48,060 nt of DNA from an uncultured Gammaproteobacteria bacterium (GTDB lineage Bacteria; Pseudomonadota; Gammaproteobacteria; Arenicellales; JAANXG01): positions 1 through 48,060 of the forward strand of contig CAMYKW010000017.1 in assembly GCA_947259175.1 (NCBI GenBank), given 5' to 3'. Below the pieces are notes generated by a model. The model saw only the letters and a list, made by a program, of their open reading frames with translations, searched no databases and had not been told where the DNA came from. Positions 41,920 through 48,060 of this stretch are shown piece by piece; positions within the stretch are counted from its first letter, which is position 1; each line of letters starts with the position of its first letter. Position numbers and translations under genes: made by a program.

Positions 41920-42915
41920 ATGACCTTTGTCAACGCTTTGCGAACAACTTTAATCTTGGTTTGGTTGGCGTCGCCGGTCGGAGTGACCGCGAAAGAGCCC
42001 CTGTTCGAGGACGTCATCGCCGCGGTCGTCGGGTTGCATGTCATTGTGCCGGACAATGCGCGCACCGCGGGCACACTCGGTACCGAGCGCGAGGGATCGG
42101 GGGTGGTGATTGGCGCCGATGGTCTGATTGTGACCATCGGTTATCTGATTCTCGAGGCACGCGAGGTCAGTGTGGTGCTTCCCGCGGGTGACGTCGTCCC
42201 GGCCAAGATACTCGCCTATGATCACGCCAGCGGATTTGGATTGATCCGCACCGACAAACCGTTGAACTTAACGCCGATTGCACTGGGAGATTCAACGCAG
42301 GTTGAGGTGATGGCGCCGGGTCTGGTCGCCAGTTATGGCGGATTGGCTCACGTTCGGCCGGTCAGGATCGTGTCGCGGCGGGTGTTCGCGGGTTATTGGG
42401 AGTATCTTTTGGAAAACGCCATTTTCACCTCTCCCCCGCATCCCTCGTTTGGCGGTGCGGCGCTGATCAATTCTGCAGGTGAACTGATTGGCATCGGCTC
42501 TCTGGTGGTGTCGGACGCCGTGGCCGACACCCAGCTCCCGGGTAATGTGTTCGTGCCGATCGAGGCATTGACACCGATCATTGATGAGCTCAAGTCCGCG
42601 GGCCGGCGGTCTTCGCCGCCGCGACCTTGGCTCGGCATCTATAGCGAGGAAATAGCGGGCCGATTGCGCGTTGTCCGCGTCGCCGACGAAGGTCCGGCGG
42701 CGCGAGCCGGCGTTGAAAGTGGCGACATTATATTGACCGTGGCCGATCAGCCGGTCAGCTCGATGGAGGGATTCTACCGCCGGGTATGGGCTTTAGGTAA
42801 TGCCGGCGTACCGGTAGCCATAACCATCCTTGACGGTGTGGCCACCCGAAAGATTGTGCTGCACAGTATGGATCGCCACAAGTGGCTGCGATTGGGCCGT
42901 GGGCCGCGAGACTAA
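41920..42915 (+). CDS. HtrA/DegP-like protein with lost catalytic triad and a PDZ domain
   Basis: This 331-residue exported protein (signal peptide about 1-24) has a trypsin-like domain followed by a PDZ domain (about 235-325: PRPWLGIYSEE, DEGPAARAGVESGDIILTVA). The protease fold is clear: GSGVVIGADGLIVT, VVLPAGDVVPAKILAYD, LGDSTQVEV and GGAALINSAGELIGIGS. All three catalytic positions are changed. The usual NNHVV is IGYLI (H to Y75), the TDLAL segment is SGFGL (D to G105), and GNSGGP is PSFGGA (S to F177). It is therefore predicted to be inactive as a protease and to act by binding. The start at 41920 has GGAGAG ahead of it; the frame opens five codons earlier. Confidence 0.85.
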   Translation: MTFVNALRTTLILVWLASPVGVTAKEPLFEDVIAAVVGLHVIVPDNARTAGTLGTEREGSGVVIGADGLIVTIGYLILEAREVSVVLPAGDVVPAKILAYDHASGFGLIRTDKPLNLTPIALGDSTQVEVMAPGLVASYGGLAHVRPVRIVSRRVFAGYWEYLLENAIFTSPPHPSFGGAALINSAGELIGIGSLVVSDAVADTQLPGNVFVPIEALTPIIDELKSAGRRSSPPRPWLGIYSEEIAGRLRVVRVADEGPAARAGVESGDIILTVADQPVSSMEGFYRRVWALGNAGVPVAITILDGVATRKIVLHSMDRHKWLRLGRGPRD

Positions 42916-42999
42916 CCCGGCGGCAGTGAACATCTTGACTGGATCAAGTAGAATTCCTGACCAATTTATGACGTTGTTCAACGTTGGAGGCTCAGAGAT

Positions 43000-43197
43000 A
43001 TGCGGACGGCGCTAATTGTTTTGGTCCTGCTCGCGCTTGCATTAACGGTAGGTTCTCTGGCATGGGGATTGATCTCCATGAGTAGAGGCGGTCAATACGA
43101 TAGCAAGCACAGCCACGAATTCATGTTCGCACGTGTCGCCTTCCATGCGGTGGCGGTGGCGATCGCCTTACTGGTCTTATACCTGTTCGTTGGTTAA
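43000..43197 (+). CDS. Small twin-transmembrane protein, HIG1-like
   Basis: This 65-residue protein has two hydrophobic helices (about 3-25 and 45-64) and a short polar loop, SRGGQYDSKHSHEFMFARVA. The loop resembles the HIG1 motif (G-G-x-[YF]...N/S...M..RV) of proteins that associate with cytochrome oxidase, and also DUF2909-type proteins. The ATG at 43000 is preceded by TTGGAGG. It stands between the HtrA-like gene and the FAH-family gene. Confidence 0.7.
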   Translation: MRTALIVLVLLALALTVGSLAWGLISMSRGGQYDSKHSHEFMFARVAFHAVAVAIALLVLYLFVG

Positions 43198-43430
43198 GTT
43201 AAGCCGCGTCGGCAGCCGTGTGGCATCCTGGCGACGCGATGAAATCGCGCCAGTGCTGGTTGTTCCGGTGACGATTCGCGGCGATGCGTGTTGGCCGCGA
43301 CTGGCAGTATCCGGCGACTGACTCTACGATTGATGCGGACCGTGTTATTGGCAGCGGCATTGCGGTGCTAATTGATGTGTGCGAACTACCGGTTCGTCGT
43401 TTGCTGTTCATGAAAACGAGGAAAAAATAG

Positions 43431-44198
43431 ATGGCGCTTTGGATCCGATTTGAACACGAGGGACAGGTTAAGTTCGGAACTCTTTCGGCAGGTATTGTTC
43501 AGGTGCATCAGGGCAATATGTTTGCCGAACCGAAACCTACCGGGGAGCAAGTGGAACTTGCAGCGACCAGGCTGCTGACCCCGACACGACCGGGCAAGAT
43601 GGTCTGTTTGTGGAACAATTTCCATATGCTGGCCTCGAAGTTGGATCTGACGATGCCTGAAGAGCCGCTGTACTTCATCAAAGCGGACACATCGTACCTG
43701 CCGGGGGAAGCACGGATTAGCAAACCCAGTTCCTACGACGGCAAGGTCATCTTCGAGGGTGAGCTTGGCGTGGTGATCGGTAAGGAGTGCCGACGCGTAT
43801 CGGAAGCGGACGCGCCCGGGTATATATTCGGCTACACCTGTGTGAACGATGTAACCGCCGTGGAGTTGTTGAACAAGGACAGCAGTTTTACCCAGTGGAC
43901 CCGGGCCAAGAGCTTCGACACGTTTGGCGTGTTCGGTCCCGTGATCGCCACCGATCTGAATCCGCAGGACTTGGTTGTGAAGGCGGTGTTGAACGGAAGC
44001 GAACGCCAAAGTTATCCCGTTTCCGACATGTTTTTCTCGCCCTATCGCCTGGTGAGCTTGATTTCCCAGGACATGTCGCTGCTTCCCGGCGATCTGATAG
44101 CTTGCGGCACCAATGTTGGCGTCGGCTCCATGAAGCCGGGCAGCACCATCGAAATCTCTATTGATGGCATCGGCGTGTTGCGAAATACCTACGAATAA
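43431..44198 (+). CDS. Fumarylacetoacetate hydrolase (FAH) family enzyme
   Basis: This 255-residue cytosolic enzyme has the FAH core: metal ligands in FEGELGVVIGKECRRVSE (E-x-E region) and NDVTAVELLNKDSSFTQWTR, with AKSFDTFGVFGPVIATDLNP and LLPGDLIACGTNVGVGSMKP. Family members hydrolyse, decarboxylate or hydrate acylpyruvates and 2-oxo acids from aromatic breakdown. With a PcaD-like hydrolase 1.1 kb downstream an aromatic or dicarboxylic acid substrate is plausible, but they are not in one operon. A purine-rich AACGAGGAA precedes the ATG. Confidence 0.9.
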   Translation: MALWIRFEHEGQVKFGTLSAGIVQVHQGNMFAEPKPTGEQVELAATRLLTPTRPGKMVCLWNNFHMLASKLDLTMPEEPLYFIKADTSYLPGEARISKPSSYDGKVIFEGELGVVIGKECRRVSEADAPGYIFGYTCVNDVTAVELLNKDSSFTQWTRAKSFDTFGVFGPVIATDLNPQDLVVKAVLNGSERQSYPVSDMFFSPYRLVSLISQDMSLLPGDLIACGTNVGVGSMKPGSTIEISIDGIGVLRNTYE

Positions 44199-44250
44199 CC
44201 AGCATGGCCCGCCCGGCACACGGGCGAACGTTTTCAGTAGGCGGTCGCCG

Positions 44251-44520
44251 TCAGTGCTTGGACGAGGGGTCGCCGATGCCCGCCGCGATGAGAAATTCCC
44301 GCAGATGGCGAATATCTTGCTTGCTGGCGGCGCTGCTACGGTGCGGGCGATGCAGCGTGCCTTCGACACCATTCAAAAACACCCGGAAGCGCGCTCCGTG
44401 ACCGGGCTGTACGTCGGCGCCCAGCCAGTTCAACAATGACTCCACATCCCGCCAGCGGATATTGCCGCTCACCGGCTCGGTAAAGACCGAGCTCAGAATA
44501 CGTTCGTGTTTGCTGCTCAT
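44251..44520 (-). CDS. HicA-family toxin-like protein without adjacent HicB
   Basis: This 89-residue protein begins MSSKHERILSSVFTEPVSGN, with IRWRDVESLLNWLGADVQPG, a double-stranded-RNA-binding-like beta segment (RFRVFLNGVEGTLHRPH) and KQDIRHLREFLIAAGI at the end. This matches the longer subgroup of HicA mRNA interferases. HicA toxins are normally encoded with a HicB antitoxin; here the downstream neighbour is the convergent FAH-family gene and the upstream neighbour is a Sel1 protein gene, so it is an orphan. It may be a domesticated or inactive copy. Confidence 0.75.
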   Translation of the reverse strand: MSSKHERILSSVFTEPVSGNIRWRDVESLLNWLGADVQPGHGARFRVFLNGVEGTLHRPHRSSAASKQDIRHLREFLIAAGIGDPSSKH

Positions 44521-44561
44521 CGCGGATTTGGGTCACGCCTTAGCGGGTGTTGGCCATATTG

Positions 44562-45212
44562 CTACTGGTTGCGGTCAGCGCTTTGGTAACGGGGATCATT
44601 TCCGTGGTCTGCGATCCAGCTCAAAGCGAGTTGCCGCGCCGCGGCGATCTCCGCTGCAGACATTCGTTGCGCCAGCACATCGCGGTTTATCGCGGCTTGC
44701 GCGTTACCCTGCGCGGCCGCGAGGTAGAACCATTTATAGGCCTGGAGATACCCGGCGGGTACGCCCTGTCCGTTGGTGTAGTGCACGCCGAGGTTGTTCT
44801 GAGCCTCGACAATACCTTGTTCCGCCGCCTTACGATACCAGGCAACCGCTTTCGTCGGATCCGGGTTGACGCCGTAGCCACGGTCATTGACCACGCCCAT
44901 GTAAAGCTGTGCGATGCCGTCACCTTGATCCGCCAGACCCCGAAGTCCCTTCAGTGCAGCCTCGTAATCTCCTCGGCCAAAGGCGATGATAAGACGTTCT
45001 CTATCGGCGATGTACCTGATCTGCCGCTCTAGAAGATCCATAACCCTCGTTATCGGCAACGGAAAAGGAGCGGACGCGATATCCTTCAACAGTCCGGGTT
45101 GATCGTTCTCCGGTTTGGTGTCACCGGAGTTTGGATCATCTCCCGATGCCGCTGACAGTGGCAAGAGGCTTATTACGGCAGCTACTAATGTACTACGGTT
45201 CAGCATTGGCAT
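44562..45212 (-). CDS. Exported Sel1/TPR repeat protein
   Basis: This 216-residue protein has a probable signal peptide (MPMLNRSTLVAAVISLLPLS). Sel1-like repeats lie in the second half: AALKGLRGLADQGDGIAQLY, GYGVNPDPTKAVAWYRKAAE and GVPAGYLQAYKWFYLAAAQG. Such repeats mediate protein contacts, often in envelope or stress pathways. The start may be 45212 or the second methionine at 45206. No promoter was identified. Confidence 0.85.
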   Translation of the reverse strand: MPMLNRSTLVAAVISLLPLSAASGDDPNSGDTKPENDQPGLLKDIASAPFPLPITRVMDLLERQIRYIADRERLIIAFGRGDYEAALKGLRGLADQGDGIAQLYMGVVNDRGYGVNPDPTKAVAWYRKAAEQGIVEAQNNLGVHYTNGQGVPAGYLQAYKWFYLAAAQGNAQAAINRDVLAQRMSAAEIAAARQLALSWIADHGNDPRYQSADRNQ

Positions 45213-45293
45213 AATAATTTGGACACCGCGTTGGTATTATAATCCAACCGTGACCCATAGAGGTTAATCAAAGTAGATAACTGGGAGACAGTC

Positions 45294-46088
45294 ATGCATC
45301 GAACCGTGAACGGCATTGAGATGAGCTATGAGCTCTCTGGCGAGCGCGACGCGCCGGTGGTGGTTCTGAGTCACTCTCTAGGTTCAAGCACCGTGATGTG
45401 GAAACCGCAGATTGAACAATTAGAACGCGAATATCAAGTTCTTCGTTACGATACCAGGGGGCATGGTGGTTCGGAGGCGCCGGACGGTGCATATGATTTG
45501 GATCTTTTAGGTGATGATGCGGTGGCTTTGCTCGACGCGCTCGAGATTGACCGCGTGCACTGGGTGGGGCTGTCCATGGGCGGTATGATCGGCCAGAGCA
45601 TCGCATTGCGCCATCCGCAACGTCTCCTTACCCTGGCTTTGTGTGACACCATGGCGGTGGTGCCGGACGCCATGCAGGGATTGTGGTTGGAGCGCATTGA
45701 CACCGCTCGCGAATCCGGCATGGAGGCGCTGGCGGATGCAACTATGGAGCGCTGGTTCACACCGGTTTTTCGCAGTGCCGATGAACAGGCGGTGGCTAGT
45801 ATTCGGCGGCAGTTCGTCGCCACACCGGTCGCCGGTTATGTCGGGTGTTGTGAAGCCATAAGGCGTCTGAACTACCTGCCGATGTTGACCAACGTAAACG
45901 TACCCACCCTGGTCATGGTGGGTGAACACGATCAGGCGACACCGGTTGCCGCGGCCGATGCCATTCACGAGCAGATCGCGGCATCGGAGCGAGTGGTTAT
46001 TCCCAACGCCGCCCATTTGTCCAACGTAGAACAGCGTGGACTATTCAATACCAAGATGCTTGACTTTCTAAGCCGCCAGTCGGGTTGA
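45294..46088 (+). CDS. Alpha/beta hydrolase, 3-oxoadipate enol-lactonase-like
   Basis: This 264-residue protein has the full triad: VVLSHSLGSSTVMW (oxyanion), nucleophile elbow GLSMGGMIGQ, aspartate in VMVGEHDQATPV and histidine in IPNAAHLSNVEQ. The overall match to PcaD is good (RYDTRGHGGSEAPDGAYDLD), but no other beta-ketoadipate genes are near, so other esterase functions remain possible. A GGGAGA lies 9 bases before the ATG. It is the last gene before the right-hand cassette array. Confidence 0.87.
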   Translation: MHRTVNGIEMSYELSGERDAPVVVLSHSLGSSTVMWKPQIEQLEREYQVLRYDTRGHGGSEAPDGAYDLDLLGDDAVALLDALEIDRVHWVGLSMGGMIGQSIALRHPQRLLTLALCDTMAVVPDAMQGLWLERIDTARESGMEALADATMERWFTPVFRSADEQAVASIRRQFVATPVAGYVGCCEAIRRLNYLPMLTNVNVPTLVMVGEHDQATPVAAADAIHEQIAASERVVIPNAAHLSNVEQRGLFNTKMLDFLSRQSG

Positions 46089-46201
46089 TACGCGGCAGCA
46101 CCGATGATTTTGAATTAGTAATTAGTGCTCGACTGGAGAAAGACATCGCGGATGTTCTCCGTGAGCAGAACACACGCCTCTTGTGGATTGGTGGTTATCG
46201 G

Positions 46202-46418
46202 CCCGTTCCGGCCGTTTGATATTAAACCGGAAAGTGGGCATTCATTGAGAAACTGATCGATCGAACGGCGCTTTCGCGCCGCCACATCCATGCAAGATAA
46301 TGTTCAAGAATTTATTACAACTTACGAGCCTAACAAATTGATTTTAGGGCCACCAAAAGAAAAACAAGCCCAAAAGTCGATATTACATACTATCATTTAG
46401 GCTCAATACATTTAGTTA
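46202..46418 (+). repeat. Right copy of the 217-bp inverted junction repeat (attI- or attC-like cassette entry site)
   Basis: This is the inverted partner of 1822-2038, aligned without gaps (about 38 mismatches in 217 by hand). Within it, GCCTAAC (46326-46332) and GTTAGGG (46415-46421) resemble the R'' and R' boxes of an attC, about 95 bases apart, though the arms between them pair poorly. Similarity to the left copy ends at the G/TT core at 46415, where the first right-hand cassette begins. The preceding bases 46089-46201, after the hydrolase gene, hold only a hairpin at 46135-46160 without a U-tract. Confidence 0.75.
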
Positions 46419-46453
46419 GGGCTCTCTTTACCAGGCCCGAAGAGTCATAAACA

Positions 46454-46732
46454 TTGGTCACAGAAGTTAAACTGCAATTAACATCGGAAGATCGAAAACT
46501 GGTTGCCGAATACGGGTACCCGTTTGAAGATCTCGCCAACCAACTTCGCGGCCTTGAGAAGTCGGAGCGGACGGAGGAGGTAACAACTGACGATTTCTAT
46601 CTTGGGAACCTACTGGCCGACCTCGTTCGGTCAATGAAAGAGACCGACGATGATGTACTACTTCAGCGTCTCGATGAGCTCTACTATGAACTTGAGTCGC
46701 AAGCAGCAGGCCAGGGGGTCCGTATACTATAG
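46454..46732 (+). CDS. Cassette 1 hypothetical protein
   Basis: This 92-residue acidic protein starts MVTEVKLQLTSEDRKLVAEY (TTG codon at 46454) and ends LDELYYELESQAAGQGVRIL. It looks mostly helical, with no membrane segment or known domain. It is the only gene in a cassette bounded by the crossover at 46415/46416 and attC at 46806-46908. The start is uncertain because no ATG is available near the front; a GAAGAG lies 12 bases ahead of the TTG. No function can be given. Confidence 0.65.
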   Translation: MVTEVKLQLTSEDRKLVAEYGYPFEDLANQLRGLEKSERTEEVTTDDFYLGNLLADLVRSMKETDDDVLLQRLDELYYELESQAAGQGVRIL

Positions 46733-46805
46733 TAAAGGGCGTAAAAGCTGCGACGTTGCGCAACACGACTTCGAGAACGTCCTATCTACCCAAGGATCAT
46801 GAACG

Positions 46806-46908
46806 GCCCTAACAAAACGCTGCAGACGGACAAACTCAATCTGTCATGTCTTTTGCTGGCGCAAAAGCCACGCCAGCTTGACTTTGCCGCTGAGCTAGAA
46901 CGTTAGAG
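46806..46908 (+). other. attC site of cassette 1 (long form)
   Basis: R'' is GCCCTAAC (46806-46813), the exact reverse complement of the cassette's first bases GTTAGGGC (46415-46422). The L'' arm GCTGCAGACGGACAAA pairs with the L' arm CTTTGCCGCTGAGC, leaving the unpaired bases typical of attC hairpins. R' is GTTAGAG (46902-46908). About 95% identical (5 mismatches in about 97) to the attC at 47841-47944. Confidence 0.9.
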
Positions 46909-46913
46909 TGCTA

Positions 46914-47399
46914 ATGGCGCTTAAACAAAAAGTCTTTTACTTCTTTCTTTTCGCAGGTTTTATTGGAGGTCTTGGGGCCACTGTATTCCTATGGAATCTC
47001 ACCGAACCGGACAACCAATACGTGGTCCTCGGTTTTCGAGAACGCTGGATCTTCTATACTTTTCCCTTTGTCGGTGCCCTGCTGTCGGGGTTTTGGGCGT
47101 TTGTTCTCTTGGTGCCGGATTTTGGCGCCATGCGCGGCGCTTTTGCTAGTTTATTGGCATTCCTAACATTTATTTTGGTACTTGGTCTTCTCAGCCCAGC
47201 TGGATTTGGCGGCAATTTTCCTGTGGGTGTTAAAGGGATATTGGGCACTGTGTTTGCGTTTACGGTATTCGGCTTTGTTATGTTTGGTTGGGCACTAATA
47301 GTAATCGGTGCCCTAGCTGGCTGGCTTTTCAAAAGATCGGTTGAGAAGCACTCTAACAACGCGTTCAACTCGGACGCGCAAAAAGCGCGCGCCGGTTAA
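46914..47399 (+). CDS. Cassette 2 predicted membrane protein
   Basis: This protein of about 161 residues has four hydrophobic helices (KVFYFFLFAGFIGGLGATVF; FYTFPFVGALLSGFWAFVLL; ASLLAFLTFILVLGLLSP; VFAFTVFGFVMFGWALIVIG). It begins 11 bases inside the cassette (ATG 46914; an in-frame GTG lies at 46908) and has no separate ribosome binding site. Its last 16 residues or so (HSNNAFNSDAQKARAG) are encoded by the attC itself, a common trait of cassette genes. The function is unknown. Confidence 0.82.
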   Translation: MALKQKVFYFFLFAGFIGGLGATVFLWNLTEPDNQYVVLGFRERWIFYTFPFVGALLSGFWAFVLLVPDFGAMRGAFASLLAFLTFILVLGLLSPAGFGGNFPVGVKGILGTVFAFTVFGFVMFGWALIVIGALAGWLFKRSVEKHSNNAFNSDAQKARAG

Positions 47400-47413
47400 C
47401 GCGGACGTTAGGG
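47348..47413 (+). other. attC site of cassette 2 (short form)
   Basis: R'' GCACTCTAAC (47348-47357) is the exact 10-base reverse complement of the cassette's start GTTAGAGTGC (46902-46911). The body GCGTTCAACTCGGACGCGC, AAAAA, GCGCGCGCCGGTTAACGCG folds as a compact hairpin, and R' is GTTAGGG (47407-47413). This is the short attC type widespread in gammaproteobacterial arrays, different from the two long sites beside it. Confidence 0.93.
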
Positions 47414-47431
47414 TTTAAAACGTAGAGCGGT

Positions 47432-47848
47432 ATGAGATCGAGGTACGGGATATTTTTCGGCGTGCTGGCCATATGTTTATCGATCGCAGGTACGACAGCA
47501 TTACAAAATTACAACCCGGATAACTGGTTTGTACTTGATTGGATAGAACGTTCAAATGTAGTTGAGAACGTTCAGCCGGAACTTTCTGCGGCGCCACCTG
47601 AGCTATTTGAAATCACCGAAAAGAATGCAATTAGATGGATGTTGTTTTTGGCAGTTCTTTTTAGTGTTGTTGCACTGGGGTTGGCAATCTTTGGAGAGTT
47701 GAGAAAAGAAAACACCTTATTCACGGCTACCTCAGCATTTCTTGGCTACGGCGCAATATCATACTTAAACACCTTGGCGGGACTTGCAACATTATGTTTA
47801 GCTGCTTGTGCCGTACTTTATTTAAGGTCAAAGAGAGTTGAACCCTAA
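47432..47848 (+). CDS. Cassette 3 predicted membrane protein
   Basis: This 138-residue protein has an N-terminal hydrophobic helix (YGIFFGVLAICLSIAGTTAL), a polar region (about 28-62), and two or three further helices (WMLFLAVLFSVVALGLAIFG; FLGYGAISYLNTLAGLATLC; LAACAVLYL). It ends RSKRVEP, with its last codons inside the R'' box of attC 3. No domain is recognised. The ATG at 47432 is 24 bases inside the cassette. Confidence 0.8.
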   Translation: MRSRYGIFFGVLAICLSIAGTTALQNYNPDNWFVLDWIERSNVVENVQPELSAAPPELFEITEKNAIRWMLFLAVLFSVVALGLAIFGELRKENTLFTATSAFLGYGAISYLNTLAGLATLCLAACAVLYLRSKRVEP

Positions 47849-47944
47849 CAAAGCGCTGCAGACGGACAAAGTCAATCTGTCATGTCTTTTGCTGTCGCAA
47901 AAGCCACGCCAGCTTGCCTTTGCCGCTGAGCTAGATCGTTATGT
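47841..47944 (+). other. attC site of cassette 3 (long form)
   Basis: R'' AACCCTAAC (47841-47849) is the exact reverse complement of the cassette's start GTTAGGGTT (47407-47415). L'' and L' arms match those of attC 1 with five base differences over about 97 positions. R' is GTTATGT (47938-47944), after which cassette 4 begins. Confidence 0.9.
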
Positions 47945-48037
47945 GGCTGTGTAGCAAAATACTACTTCTACTTCGAAAAGGTGAATTCGAATGTGGAATT
48001 ATAATTATTATTCACCATTAAGATTGAGAAATTCGAA

Positions 48038-48060
48038 ATGAGTAAAGGTACAGTTAAGTG
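48038..48060 (+). CDS. Cassette 4: start of a cold-shock-domain-like gene, cut by window edge
   Basis: Only the first codons are present: ATG AGT AAA GGT ACA GTT AAG, giving MSKGTVK and then the first two bases (TG) of a codon that fits Trp. This matches the start of CspA-type cold-shock proteins (MSKGTVKW). It is preceded by an AT-rich leader of about 95 bases inside the cassette and by AGATTGAGAA as a weak ribosome binding site. With seven residues the call is tentative; cold-shock domains fused to DUF1294 are another option. Confidence 0.45.

Noticed and set aside
46135-46160. Hairpin after the PcaD-like gene (GGAGAA...TTCTCC with an inner CATC/GATG stem)
   Set aside because: No U-tract follows, so a terminator call is not justified.

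Overview
The window looks like chromosomal DNA of a gammaproteobacterium. The evidence is gene content and order: cutA-dsbD, aroQ-accB-accC-prmA, dusB-fis-purH-purD-purE-tsaC-hemF-waaA, pcm/tolC and thiC behind a TPP riboswitch. The central block appears GC-rich, while both ends are visibly AT-richer. The exact genus cannot be read from the sequence.

Layout. (1) 1-2038: an outward-facing (minus-strand) fragment of an integron-type gene-cassette array. It holds an IS1182-like transposase running off the edge, a DUF3024 cassette and a conserved junction repeat. (2) 2216-6386: a general L-amino-acid ABC transporter (aapJQMP). (3) 6593-10310: groES-groEL under a sigma70 promoter and a perfect CIRCE operator, then fxsA, an alpha/beta hydrolase and cutA. 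(4) 10307-29105: dsbD with a doubled alpha domain, fatty-acid and shikimate genes, dusB-fis, purine genes, tsaC, hemF, waaA and a HAD phosphatase. (5) 29118-32629: a phnDCEE phosphonate/phosphite-type importer. (6) 32787-40755: a SnoaL-like protein, tolC, pcm, a predicted FNR-activated small RNA, a small conserved protein, TPP riboswitch-thiC, and a Kef-type K+/H+ antiporter. (7) 41242-46088: an HExxH membrane protein, an HtrA-like pseudoprotease, a HIG1-like protein, an FAH-family enzyme, an orphan HicA, a Sel1 protein and a PcaD-like hydrolase. (8) 46202-48060: a second outward-facing cassette array (plus strand) with three attC sites, three complete cassettes and the start of a fourth.

The two most notable items are these. 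First, a roughly 95-nt small RNA is predicted at 36044-35950 (minus). It has a perfect FNR/Anr box spaced exactly as in a class II promoter, a 9-bp stem presenting a UCUCCUCCU (anti-Shine-Dalgarno) loop, and a UUCG-capped intrinsic terminator. Second, two cassette arrays face outward on either side of a 44-kb block of core genes. Each starts at one copy of a 217-bp inverted repeat (about 82% identical, ungapped, by hand count), and the similarity stops at the G/TT cassette crossover point. The cassette boundaries are supported internally: the first bases of each complete cassette are the exact reverse complement (8-11 nt) of the R'' box of its own attC. No integron integrase gene is present in the window.

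All calls come from reading the sequence and remembered family features; no database search was run. Start codons were moved downstream where a ribosome binding site, signal peptide or ATGA overlap favoured this.
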